Below, in pieces: positions 1 to 6,145 of a stretch of 6,283 nt of DNA (the first letter of the stretch is position 1; each line of letters opens with the position of its first letter). Under the pieces are notes generated by a model that was not told the origin of the DNA, made no database searches, and was given only the letters and a program-made list of their open reading frames with translations. The position numbers and the translations under genes are program-made. Source of the DNA: Deltaproteobacteria bacterium (lineage in GTDB: Bacteria; Desulfobacterota; Desulfobacteria; Desulfobacterales; JAUVGT01); assembly GCA_030593645.1 (NCBI GenBank), contig JAUVGT010000289.1:1-6283 (forward strand). Reading direction: 5' to 3'.

Positions 1-680
1 TTCGCCCCTTTTTCAATCAACAGCTTCGCGTTCTCTTTTTGATCATATCCCAAGGCGATCATCAGAGGTGTCCAGAAATCTTCATTCTTTGCATTCACAT
101 CCGCCCCTTTTTCAATCAACAGCTTCGCGTTCTCTTTTTGATTTTTTCTCAGGGCGAACATCAGGGGTGTCCAGGAATTTTTATTCTTTGCGTTCACATC
201 CGCCCCTTTTTCAATCAGAAGCTTCGCGTTCTCTTTTTGATCATATCCCAGGGCGAACATCAGGGGTGTCCAGAAATTTTTATTCTTTGCGTTTACATTC
301 GCCCCTTTTTCAATCAGAAACTTCGCGTTCTCTTTTTGATCATATCTCAGAGCGTACATCAAAGGCGTCCAGCTTTCATTATCCTTTGCCTTTACATTCG
401 CCCCTTTTTCAATCAGAAGCTTCGCATTCTCTTTTTGATCATATCCCAGGGCGTACATCAGAGGCGTCCAGCTTTCATTATTCTTTGCGTTCACATTCGC
501 CCCTTTTTCAATCAGAAACTTCGCGTTCTCTTTTTGACCATACCTCAGAGCGATCATCAGAGCGGTCCATTTGTTATTTGTTTTTAATGATATATCGGCG
601 CCTTTATCGATTAAAAGTCTGGCTGTTTCCTTCTGAGCATTATAAAGAGCATATATTAGTGGTGTCCAGCCATCATTATT
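1..680 (-). repeat. Tandem 99-bp ankyrin-coding repeats (seven units, last one partial)
   Basis: The word 'cgcccctttttcaatca' on the plus strand recurs with starts at 3, 102, 201, 300, 399 and 498, exactly 99 bp apart, and a diverged copy lies at about 597. On the coding strand the units are 680-582, 581-483, 482-384, 383-285, 284-186, 185-87 and 86-1. The unit nearest the N-terminus is the most diverged; the others share long identical stretches at the DNA level, including silent positions. This indicates recent duplication or gene conversion. The array also continues past position 1, so the true copy number is unknown. Confidence 0.95.
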
Positions 681-1391
681 CTGGATATTCAAATTATATT
701 TTTTTTTGATAAAAGTTTTTATACTAGAAATATCTCCATTTTCTGCCGACTTGAATAATGTTTTTGTTTCTGTAAATTTTGATTTGTTGGACGGTTTCCA
801 TCCAGGAATGAAATATAGAATACTGACTGTTCCATCCGATTTCTTTGGAAATACATTATTTGCAAAATTAAATAACTTTTTATCATTGACCATAAGCTTT
901 TCATTCAGTTTTGATTTAATCTCTATACTATATTTATATCGATCCACGGTTTCTTTGAGCAGTTTGATCTTGATAATTCCCAGATCTACAAGATTACCTT
1001 TTTTTACTGGAAATGTTTTCCCTATTTTATAATATTTTCCTTTAAACAAGATATCTTTTATTTCATATTGTCCGGGAATGCACTCCGCTATAAAAGTATT
1101 TCCGTTTTGAACATGAATTTCATTTATTTTTTTACCCTGCTCCGAATTCAAAAAACCGATTGCTGCAATATCTTTATCCGTTGAAATCTTTCTCTTTTTA
1201 TAAAATTGTATTTTCCCATAACATATGGATTTATATTCCTTTTCTGAAAATGAGTTTTGTGAGATTTCTTTAATAAAATTCTTATCTTTCTTTTTTTCGC
1301 TTTGGTTTTCAGCAAAGGCTTCTATCTTAAAAATTAAAAATAGAACGAAAATTATAAATAATACAATAATGAATTTCTCTTTTGTTGTCAT
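1..1391 (-). CDS. Exported ankyrin-repeat protein, 3' end outside the window
   Basis: The minus-strand frame opens at ATG 1391 and stays open for 463 codons to the window edge, so the C-terminus is missing. A GGAG Shine-Dalgarno (1398-1401) sits six bases upstream. Residues 1-27 form a Sec signal sequence: a lysine-containing start, a long Ile/Leu/Phe core and a likely cut after AFA (25-27). Residues 57-144 look beta-rich and contain a 'PGQYEI' turn (106-111) followed by 'VKKGNLVDLG', reminiscent of small transthyretin-like lipoprotein domains. Residues 208-237 form a degenerate first ankyrin repeat. Seven 33-residue repeats follow from residue 238, the last cut at the window edge, each with WTPLM or a close variant, QKENAK, LLIEKGA and (N/D)VNAK. 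The usual TPLH histidine is Met or Ile in every unit. Ankyrin arrays bind other proteins; the partner is unknown. No catalytic motif is visible. The gene lies 41 bp after the EF-hand gene and is probably in its operon. Confidence 0.9.
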   Translation of the reverse strand, partial: MTTKEKFIIVLFIIFVLFLIFKIEAFAENQSEKKKDKNFIKEISQNSFSEKEYKSICYGKIQFYKKRKISTDKDIAAIGFLNSEQGKKINEIHVQNGNTFIAECIPGQYEIKDILFKGKYYKIGKTFPVKKGNLVDLGIIKIKLLKETVDRYKYSIEIKSKLNEKLMVNDKKLFNFANNVFPKKSDGTVSILYFIPGWKPSNKSKFTETKTLFKSAENGDISSIKTFIKKKYNLNIQNNDGWTPLIYALYNAQKETARLLIDKGADISLKTNNKWTALMIALRYGQKENAKFLIEKGANVNAKNNESWTPLMYALGYDQKENAKLLIEKGANVKAKDNESWTPLMYALRYDQKENAKFLIEKGANVNAKNKNFWTPLMFALGYDQKENAKLLIEKGADVNAKNKNSWTPLMFALRKNQKENAKLLIEKGADVNAKNEDFWTPLMIALGYDQKENAKLLIEKGA

Positions 1392-1432
1392 TTTTTTCTC
1401 CAGATAGCAGGTGCTTTAGATTATTTATCTGT

Positions 1433-1978
1433 TCATTTCACCATAACACGCAGGTTTTTTATTTCAGACATACATAGCACAAGTCCTTCCTTTCCATCAC
1501 TCACGCCATTGAGGAAAAGAACTTGTGTGCCACTTCCCTTCAATTCAGTTTCGCGCCAAAAAAGATAGCCCCTGACAGCAAATTTTCCTAATTTATTGGT
1601 ATGTGTCTCAAATTCAAGAATAGTGACCCCTTTGCTCCATTTATTCGCTCCAAATCTAAATTTCTTCACATCTTTAAGTGTGTGAAGGATTTTTGGATAT
1701 TCTTTCTCTTCAACAAATTCTTGCCAACCTTCTCTTTGTATTTTTCCACTCAGGCATGTTTGATATACTTTCTCTGAAAATTTTGTTAACTCAGTTTTAT
1801 CAATCCAGCCATCACCGTTTGAATCATTTCCCTTGAAACTTCCCTTAATGATTGCTTTATTATCCTTGTTCACTATTGTGAATTGGTACGCTTTTTCTGC
1901 GCCTTCTACGGACGAATCTACTAAAATGTTTAATATCGCTGTGAATGCCATAATTGTTAAAATACTCTTCATAATCAT
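1433..1978 (-). CDS. Small exported protein with a single EF-hand calcium loop
   Basis: This is a 181-residue protein if translation starts at ATG 1978, which has a full AAGGAGG (1985-1991) six bases upstream. The frame also contains a TTG at 1984, but it touches the Shine-Dalgarno and is unlikely to be used. Residues 3-27 look like a Sec signal sequence ending near EGA (25-27). Residues 52-63 form a canonical 12-residue EF-hand loop: D52, N54, D56, G57, I59, D60 and E63 occupy the calcium-binding and structural positions. The context 'GSFKGNDSNGDG' followed by 'ELTKF' resembles a short N-terminal motif I associate with exported PEP-CTERM-type proteins, but no PEP-CTERM tail is present here. 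The rest (residues 70-181) is unrecognised and contains two Cys (in 'YQTCLSG' and 'LVLCMSE'), which could pair in the periplasm. It lies 25 bp after the TPR gene and 41 bp before the ankyrin gene. Calcium binding is inferred; the role is unknown. Confidence 0.85.
   Translation of the reverse strand: MIMKSILTIMAFTAILNILVDSSVEGAEKAYQFTIVNKDNKAIIKGSFKGNDSNGDGWIDKTELTKFSEKVYQTCLSGKIQREGWQEFVEEKEYPKILHTLKDVKKFRFGANKWSKGVTILEFETHTNKLGKFAVRGYLFWRETELKGSGTQVLFLNGVSDGKEGLVLCMSEIKNLRVMVK
1790..1825 (-). other. EF-hand calcium-binding loop (residues 52-63)
   Basis: The twelve codons spell D-S-N-G-D-G-W-I-D-K-T-E, matching the EF-hand loop rule at positions 1, 3, 5, 6, 8, 9 and 12. No second loop is visible elsewhere in the 181-residue protein, so the hand is unpaired, unlike in calmodulin-type proteins. 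Single hands of this kind are common in exported bacterial proteins. Confidence 0.85.
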
Positions 1979-1984
1979 TTCCAA

Positions 1985-1991
1985 CCTCCTT
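1985..1991 (-). promoter_or_regulatory. Strong Shine-Dalgarno deciding the start of the EF-hand gene
   Basis: AAGGAGG on the minus strand is followed by six bases and then ATG at 1978. The in-frame TTG at 1984 directly abuts it with no spacing, and the next ATG (1972) is 12 bases away. The 1978 start therefore fits best. Confidence 0.75.
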
Positions 1992-2003
1992 TTAACAGGT
2001 AAT

Positions 2004-3353
2004 TTAATACTTTGGAGTATAGCCTGCTTCTCTAATCCACCCTCTTATTTTTTCAGCATTTCCTTGTTTATTGCCTGCTATCCTTAAGTAATGATTATAA
2101 TCATCAGCGGCTTTCTTTTTCATTCCTTTATGTTCCCATGCGAGTCCGCGGTTTAAGTATGCCGATGCGTAATTTGGATCTAACTCAAGGGCCTTGCTGT
2201 AGTCTGATATGGCCTTATCATATTTGACTTTTCTATACCGTGCGTTCCCGCGGTTGTAATACGCATCTACGTAATTTGGATCTAACTCTATAGCCTTGCT
2301 GTAGTCCGATATTGCCTTGTCATATTCGCCTTTTTCATACCATGTAAGCCCGCGGTTTTTGTATGCGACTGCGAATTTAGGGTCTAACTCAATGACCTTA
2401 TTAAAGTCCAATAGTGCCTTGTCATATTCACCTTTTTCTGACAATAAGCTCCCACGGTTGATATACGCCGGGATGCCATTTGGTTCTAATTCAAGAGCTT
2501 TAGAATAATATGATATCGCCTTGTTGTAATCCCCCTTTTTCCACCAAGTATTCCCTTGTTTAAAATATGCCTCAGCATCAGGTGCAGGATTCGACACGTA
2601 CCCAAGGCTCCATATCGCAGTATCTTCAAGAGAAGAAAATTCGAAATATGCATCATTTTTGGATTCGGGATTAGTTGGATCAAAAATAGCAAATCCATAT
2701 AAATAAGAACATTTTTCTGAAAACCAAATTGATCCTGTATATGATTTTGATTTTGCCCCGACTTTTTTAAGGTCTTCAGTAATATGTTTTTCGATCTTTT
2801 TCAATTTACCATTCGGATGAACCAGATTTCCTTGACACGGTATTTTCAAAAGTAAATTCTCAGAGAGTGATAGAATGTTATTATCTAAACTAAAAGCGGC
2901 TACGAGGGAAATACCTATATTACCAGTACCCCCACCGGTACCTTTAGTAGTGTATCTTACTAAAAAAATGGTTTGGTTCTTATTCGGTACAGATGATATC
3001 TCTATTTCGTTTATCACCTGTTTCCCGCCTGCAATGGTTTGTCGTATATTTGATTTGAGTTTATTGGATGGGAATTCGAAGTCAACAATAGAATTGTTGA
3101 GAGTTAATTTTTCCTTTACTTTAATTGGATTTTCTTTTAGACCCAAAGTATTTGATAAAGCAAAAGAAATGCTAATTTTATTATCCCCTTCTCCTATATT
3201 TAACTCGACAATTCTATTGTCATTTTTTGAATCTGACTTTTTTTTTATTCCTTGTGACGCATAAGTATCAGTTGTGTATATTATGATACATGATACTAAC
3301 AACCCAAATATTAGTGTACTTAAACAATAAAAGTACTCTTGGAATTTTTTCAT
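2004..3353 (-). CDS. Exported TPR-repeat protein with a beta-rich N-terminal domain
   Basis: This is a 449-residue protein from ATG 3353, chosen because AAGGA (3360-3364) lies six bases upstream; an upstream in-frame TTG at 3377 lacks such a site. Residues 1-32 are a signal sequence with a possible cut after TYA (30-32). An 'LVSC' (19-22) resembles a lipobox, but the hydrophobic stretch continues past the Cys, so ordinary Sec cleavage or retention as an anchor is also possible. Residues 47-255 are an unrecognised, probably beta-rich domain with a GTGGGTG loop (138-144) and Cys 173 and 215. Residues 259-428 are five consecutive 34-residue TPRs with the usual A-Y-x-x-R-G, Y-D-K-A-I and (E/D)LDPN positions. 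Residues 429-449 ('AEKIRGWIREAGYTPKY' in part) form a C-terminal capping helix of a type I recall from Desulfobacterota TPR proteins. TPRs bind peptides or partner proteins; the partner is unknown. This is the first gene of a tight three-gene group. Confidence 0.9.
   Translation of the reverse strand: MKKFQEYFYCLSTLIFGLLVSCIIIYTTDTYASQGIKKKSDSKNDNRIVELNIGEGDNKISISFALSNTLGLKENPIKVKEKLTLNNSIVDFEFPSNKLKSNIRQTIAGGKQVINEIEISSVPNKNQTIFLVRYTTKGTGGGTGNIGISLVAAFSLDNNILSLSENLLLKIPCQGNLVHPNGKLKKIEKHITEDLKKVGAKSKSYTGSIWFSEKCSYLYGFAIFDPTNPESKNDAYFEFSSLEDTAIWSLGYVSNPAPDAEAYFKQGNTWWKKGDYNKAISYYSKALELEPNGIPAYINRGSLLSEKGEYDKALLDFNKVIELDPKFAVAYKNRGLTWYEKGEYDKAISDYSKAIELDPNYVDAYYNRGNARYRKVKYDKAISDYSKALELDPNYASAYLNRGLAWEHKGMKKKAADDYNHYLRIAGNKQGNAEKIRGWIREAGYTPKY
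2070..2579 (-). repeat. Five 102-bp TPR-coding repeats
   Basis: Five in-frame 34-residue units lie end to end without spacers. The third and fourth units from the N-terminus are the most alike at the DNA level, sharing stretches such as 'taatttggatctaactc' and 'gccttgctgtagtc'. The first unit (WW in helix A) and the last ('KGMKKKAADDY') are more diverged, as is typical of array ends. Confidence 0.9.
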
Positions 3354-3394
3354 AGCCAATCCTTTTATCTTCAACAAAACTGCTATCGGGTAGT

Positions 3395-3421
3395 ATGATA
3401 AAAATTACCACAAATCAGCAA
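3395..3421 (-). promoter_or_regulatory. Possible promoter for the TPR-EF-hand-ankyrin group
   Basis: On the minus strand TATCAT (3395-3400, five of six to TATAAT) lies 15 bases after TTGCTG (3416-3421, matching the TTG of TTGACA). It would give a leader of roughly 35 bases before the ATG at 3353. The spacing is short and the -35 is poor, so this is only a candidate. The -35 half overlaps the left arm of the inverted repeat at 3413-3454, which would allow control by a DNA-binding protein. Confidence 0.25.
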
Positions 3422-3454
3422 CATAGCATTCATATGAGTGTAATGCTGCTGATT
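3413..3454. promoter_or_regulatory. Inverted repeat upstream of the TPR gene (possible operator or hairpin)
   Basis: AATCAGCA (3413-3420) plus GCATT (3426-3430) pair exactly with AATGC and TGCTGATT (3442-3454). This makes a 13-bp stem with a five-base bulge (3421-3425) on one side and an 11-base loop. It starts 60 bp upstream of the TPR start codon. No clean U-tract follows on either strand, so I favour an operator or leader structure over a terminator. Confidence 0.5.
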
Positions 3455-3552
3455 GGCCGGAAAGAGTGTCGAGTTTACTCTTAGCAACGTTGTCCAAAAT
3501 TACGGATCAAAAGTCCATAGCGTCCCGCCATGAAGTGTTCCTAAACAAGTAA

Positions 3553-3579
3553 TTAGTAAAATTTGATAAATTTTACTAA
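3553..3579. promoter_or_regulatory. Perfect 12-bp inverted repeat with a 3-base centre
   Basis: TTAGTAAAATTT (3553-3564), GAT, then AAATTTTACTAA (3568-3579): the arms match at all 12 positions. It lies 43-69 bases past the stop of the DUF2846-like gene and about 200 bp upstream of the TPR gene. The stem is almost all A/T (one G-C pair per arm) and lacks a clear U-run. It could be a weak terminator for the lipoprotein operon or a binding site for a dimeric regulator. Confidence 0.6.
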
Positions 3580-3621
3580 CCGTAATATTGAACTCACTTT
3601 AAATAAATACGGATTCTATAA

Positions 3622-4059
3622 TTATTCTGTCTGGGTCAGTTTACACTTTTTAATTTCCCGGGTCCCGGTTTCAGTACCAACAATGATCAATTTCGGTCTG
3701 CCGACAACGATACCAACCCCCAGACTACCTTTCACATAGTGTTCCTTCCCAGACAGCACATCAAGTGTGACAGAGCCTTTGGCTTCCGTTTTTGCCCATA
3801 TTTCGAGTTCTCCGGGATCGGCAAGGTATGTAAAATAACCGCCGTTATGCAGGATACCAATCACTTTATCTCCGGCATGCACATTATACCTTACCGCTGA
3901 GCCGACAAAACTTTTTGACCGGTATATATAAATCAAACCTTTTTCTTCCGGAATCGAAGAAATTCTTTGAAAGGCCGGCCCACCGGCAGCACAACCAAAA
4001 ACTGAGGATAAAAGAAGTAATAGAATAAATGTACGAATAAATTTAAGTTCTGATTTCAT
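3622..4059 (-). CDS. DUF2846-like outer-membrane lipoprotein
   Basis: This is a 145-residue protein from ATG 4059, preceded by GAGAGG and a suitable spacer. Residues 1-22 are a signal peptide ending in a lipobox, VFGC, with the acylated Cys at 23. The +2 Ala does not signal inner-membrane retention, so the outer membrane is expected. The mature part matches what I know of the DUF2846 family: 'KGLIYIYR' (40-47), 'VIGILHNGGYFTY' (66-78), a proline-glycine turn 'DPGELEIWAKTE' (81-92), and 'GKEHYVKG' then 'VVGRPKLIIV' (104-127). This family is a small beta-sandwich of unknown function. Family length is usually about 130-200 residues, so the gene looks complete. It follows the PEGA lipoprotein gene by 81 bp in the same direction. 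Confidence 0.85.
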   Translation of the reverse strand: MKSELKFIRTFILLLLLSSVFGCAAGGPAFQRISSIPEEKGLIYIYRSKSFVGSAVRYNVHAGDKVIGILHNGGYFTYLADPGELEIWAKTEAKGSVTLDVLSGKEHYVKGSLGVGIVVGRPKLIIVGTETGTREIKKCKLTQTE

Positions 4060-4140
4060 AGGATACCTCTCTTTTTATTGTATTCATTGTTTAAGGAAAT
4101 AATAAAAATCTCCCCGACCATATAATTCTGAGTTTAAGAA

Positions 4141-5214
4141 TCATTTTTTATTTTCATCCATTTCAGGAAATTCTAATATTTTATCAATTACTTTTTTTAG
4201 ATACTTTTCTTTAGTGATATCATATCCAAAAAATATCGGCTCAATATAAAGCACCTCGGATGTTTCTTTATCAATCACATTGATTATTACCAAAGTTCCC
4301 GAGGTGGATGGGAAACAATAATATGACTGCGAAAAGCCAACACCAATGGCTTGGCCGTATCCACCAGCAGCGGAAGCCAAAATGGAGAGCGCCACATTCC
4401 CAGCCTTACGACCTGCCGTCTCAGATACACATGTAACATATATGTAAAGATAGTATTCACCTGCCGCTTCCGTCTGATCATCCGATTGGATTAAAAACTG
4501 ATTAAAAAAGTCCACTTTCTCGTTAACCAGCGGTAGACGCGCATAATATTTTAACCTTCTGGGCTCAAGAGTCTTTAAATAGGTCTTTACATCTTCTCTC
4601 ATACCGATCCATTCTTCTTTTACTGAATCGTCCGGGACAAGCAATTTATTGTCTTCACGTTTCTGTTCAAAAACCACCGTCAGTTCCCTGTTGAATTCAT
4701 CCGTCACCCTGGCCGACATTTCCGGTGAATACTCTTTTTTATCAAAATTATCTACACCAGAATGGATGGTCACCTCAACATCAGCGGGTAAAAGTATGTA
4801 TGTTCCTTTCCTGAGATCATCTTTGATAAATTCACGGGGAATCACATCTTCAATTCGGTTAAGATCAAATATGATATTTAAATCCGACTCTTTTGTTACG
4901 CTCCGGGTGACCTGCTCATAGCCACGCTTTTCCGCTGTAAAGAAATAAGCCGCATCATCATTAATAAAATGCACTTTTTGTTCCGCGGGAGTTTCACCGC
5001 AATAAACGGTTCGCCATTCGGTTGATTCTTCTATTGTTTCCTCATCATGTTTAATCACCAGCGCACCTTCGGGATCTGACTGAATGGAAAACTTTTTTGT
5101 GGTACCACAACCCGTGATGCCTGATAATACAAGACCCAATAACAGATAGATTGCGAAAGTCTTTAAAAAACAGCACTGATAGACATTGTTTTTCATAAAA
5201 CGATTACTCAGCAT
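4141..5214 (-). CDS. PEGA-domain lipoprotein
   Basis: This is a 357-residue protein. ATG 5214 has an AGGAGA Shine-Dalgarno six bases upstream; an internal ATG at residue 7 lacks one. The signal peptide has a long N-region with an unusual Cys pair (14-15), a hydrophobic core (21-31) and a lipobox ITGC with Cys 36. Residues 42-120 fit a PEGA domain, a surface beta-domain: 'SIQSDPEGALVI' (43-54) contains the namesake motif, and 'YFFTAEKRGYE' (90-100) with 'NIIFDLNR' (113-120) closes it. Residues 121-357 are unrecognised. They contain a 'GEYYLYIYV' strand (252-260), a Gly/Ala-rich segment (279-293) and 'VIINVIDKETSEVLY' (309-323), a pattern seen in periplasmic lipoproteins of the type that end in 'D..tGevl'. 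The next gene upstream ends 34 bp away, so co-transcription with it is likely. A cell-envelope structural or binding role is inferred. Confidence 0.8.
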   Translation of the reverse strand: MLSNRFMKNNVYQCCFLKTFAIYLLLGLVLSGITGCGTTKKFSIQSDPEGALVIKHDEETIEESTEWRTVYCGETPAEQKVHFINDDAAYFFTAEKRGYEQVTRSVTKESDLNIIFDLNRIEDVIPREFIKDDLRKGTYILLPADVEVTIHSGVDNFDKKEYSPEMSARVTDEFNRELTVVFEQKREDNKLLVPDDSVKEEWIGMREDVKTYLKTLEPRRLKYYARLPLVNEKVDFFNQFLIQSDDQTEAAGEYYLYIYVTCVSETAGRKAGNVALSILASAAGGYGQAIGVGFSQSYYCFPSTSGTLVIINVIDKETSEVLYIEPIFFGYDITKEKYLKKVIDKILEFPEMDENKK

Positions 5215-5248
5215 ATATTATCTCCTTTTGGTGGTTTTATAACCACTT

Positions 5249-5776
5249 CTAATCGCTCTGAACATTAACAAATGAGAGCAGGAATTCTTTATCCTGTACC
5301 ATCTGGGATTCAATATTTTCCTTAACAGCCATTAAACCTTTTTTTCTCAATTCAGTATAATTAATCCCCCCAATCAACATCCCGCGTGTCTTGGAAACAT
5401 AACAAACGGATATATATGATTTCACAATGGATTTATCCTGATAGACATCCAGTTGCGCTGAAACCTGAACATCATTTCTGCCGGTTGGTGTACCTAAAAT
5501 TGAGGTGGGAATATAAAGCGTCATCAAATCCTGGTGCATGGTAGTTCCGCTGTATTTAATATTGTATATATATTTAAACGATAAACCAGACGGGCTACCT
5601 TTCTTGTTTGAAATTGTTCGAGGGACATAATCCCAATTCCTGTCATAATCAACAGGTCCATGGAGGCCGAAACCGTTACTTATTGTATCTGTCACCTTGG
5701 GCTTGACATCGATCGTCGTACATGCCATGAAAATAAAACAACTGATCGCGGATAGTATTAATAAATATTTCCCCAT
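5249..5776 (-). CDS. Putative lipoprotein of unknown function
   Basis: This is a 175-residue protein from ATG 5776 with GGGAGG eight bases upstream. The N-terminus (residues 1-18) is a signal peptide ending FMAC with Cys 19. The -3 Phe and -2 Met make the lipobox weak, but the TT after the Cys and the short length favour a lipoprotein; Cys 13 is another, less likely site. I do not recognise the mature domain. Visible features are an aromatic-rich stretch 'DYDRNWDYVP' (43-52), strands around 66-74, 83-90 and 103-127 ('VQVSAQLDVYQD', 'YISVCYVSKTRG'), and a C-terminal amphipathic helix (142-165). It is the first gene of the lipoprotein group, 34 bp before the PEGA gene, so the two proteins may work together. 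Confidence 0.8.
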   Translation of the reverse strand: MGKYLLILSAISCFIFMACTTIDVKPKVTDTISNGFGLHGPVDYDRNWDYVPRTISNKKGSPSGLSFKYIYNIKYSGTTMHQDLMTLYIPTSILGTPTGRNDVQVSAQLDVYQDKSIVKSYISVCYVSKTRGMLIGGINYTELRKKGLMAVKENIESQMVQDKEFLLSFVNVQSD

Positions 5777-6000
5777 AAAGTTAAACCTCCCGTTCCGAAC
5801 ACGGTGCCGTTATCCAAGCTCGACAACCGGGTAAAAGTAAATTCATAATAAAATTTCAGCATTTTTAGATTGAGCAAATTTAATGGTGGACTCTTAAAGA
5901 ACATTGTCGCTTGACGTTATTCATTCCCATTTTTCCCATCGGTACAGACAATGATCGTTCAGCCATAGTATATGATAATTCGTTTGTCATGGTGGAAATG

Positions 6001-6017
6001 TCCTATTTTTTATAGGA
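6001..6017. other. Short inverted repeat TCCTAT-N5-ATAGGA
   Basis: Six-base arms (6001-6006 and 6012-6017) match exactly around a T5 centre. It lies about 225 bp upstream of the first lipoprotein gene. It is too short to be called a terminator; a binding site is possible. Confidence 0.3.
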
Positions 6018-6055
6018 ATTAACTACTGTTTTTATTGAATCGAAAAAGATAAACG

Positions 6056-6069
6056 GGGTATGGATACCC
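6056..6069. other. Short dyad GGGTAT-GG-ATACCC
   Basis: The arms at 6056-6061 and 6064-6069 match exactly with a two-base centre, which is too tight for an RNA hairpin loop but suits a dimeric DNA-binding protein. It stands out in otherwise A+T-rich sequence. Confidence 0.3.
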
Positions 6070-6145
6070 GAATTATGTGGATTTTTTAAAACAGTACTTT
6101 TTTTAATTTAAATATTCTTTTTGATTTAATGGAGCAGATAGTATT

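Larger units (their letters stand above)
3354..3621. other. 268-bp intergenic region between the lipoprotein genes and the TPR operon
   Basis: There is no open frame of note here. It contains two inverted repeats (3413-3454 and 3553-3579) and a weak promoter-like pair near the TPR start. This is the longest gap between genes in the window. Together with the structures in it, it suggests that the 2004-3353 / 1433-1978 / ankyrin group is transcribed as its own unit. Confidence 0.6.
5777..6145. other. Non-coding region upstream of the lipoprotein operon
   Basis: No reading frame with a start and ribosome site is visible on either strand. The right part (6071-6145) is strongly A+T rich with T-tracts. 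It should hold the promoter of the 5776-to-3622 operon, but no convincing -35/-10 pair stands out. Two small dyads (6001-6017 and 6056-6069) are listed separately. Confidence 0.6.

Noticed and set aside
1..680. Possible CRISPR array from the regular 99-bp spacing
   Set aside because: There are no short repeats separated by unique spacers; the whole 99-bp unit repeats and encodes 33-residue ankyrin units.
39..709. Two long repetitive plus-strand open frames across the ankyrin array
   Set aside because: They are antisense shadows of the 99-bp repeats; the minus-strand frame gives proper ankyrin repeats with a signal peptide and ribosome site.
706..1407. Plus-strand frames at 706-1032 and 1225-1407 and a minus-strand frame at 719-904
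   Set aside because: They overlap the continuous minus-strand ankyrin gene, have low-complexity Phe/Leu/Ser-rich composition and no Shine-Dalgarno.
1833..2087. Plus-strand frame spanning the EF-hand/TPR gene junction
   Set aside because: It is antisense to two well-supported genes and crosses their ribosome site; no coding signature is seen.
2317..3264. Plus-strand frames at 2317-2508 and 2875-3264 and a minus-strand frame at 2486-2698
   Set aside because: They are out-of-frame or antisense shadows of the TPR gene.
3377..3377. TTG 3377 as the start of the TPR protein
   Set aside because: ATG 3353 has AAGGA at six bases and leads straight into a normal signal sequence; the extra eight residues would place a ribosome site inside the gene.
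3413..3454. Inverted repeat as an intrinsic terminator
   Set aside because: The stem is bulged and the nearest T-run on the minus strand is about ten bases away and short; it also lies right before a start codon.
4287..4921. Minus-strand frame 4287-4481 and plus-strand frame 4649-4921
   Set aside because: Both lie within the PEGA lipoprotein gene and have no supporting motif or ribosome site.
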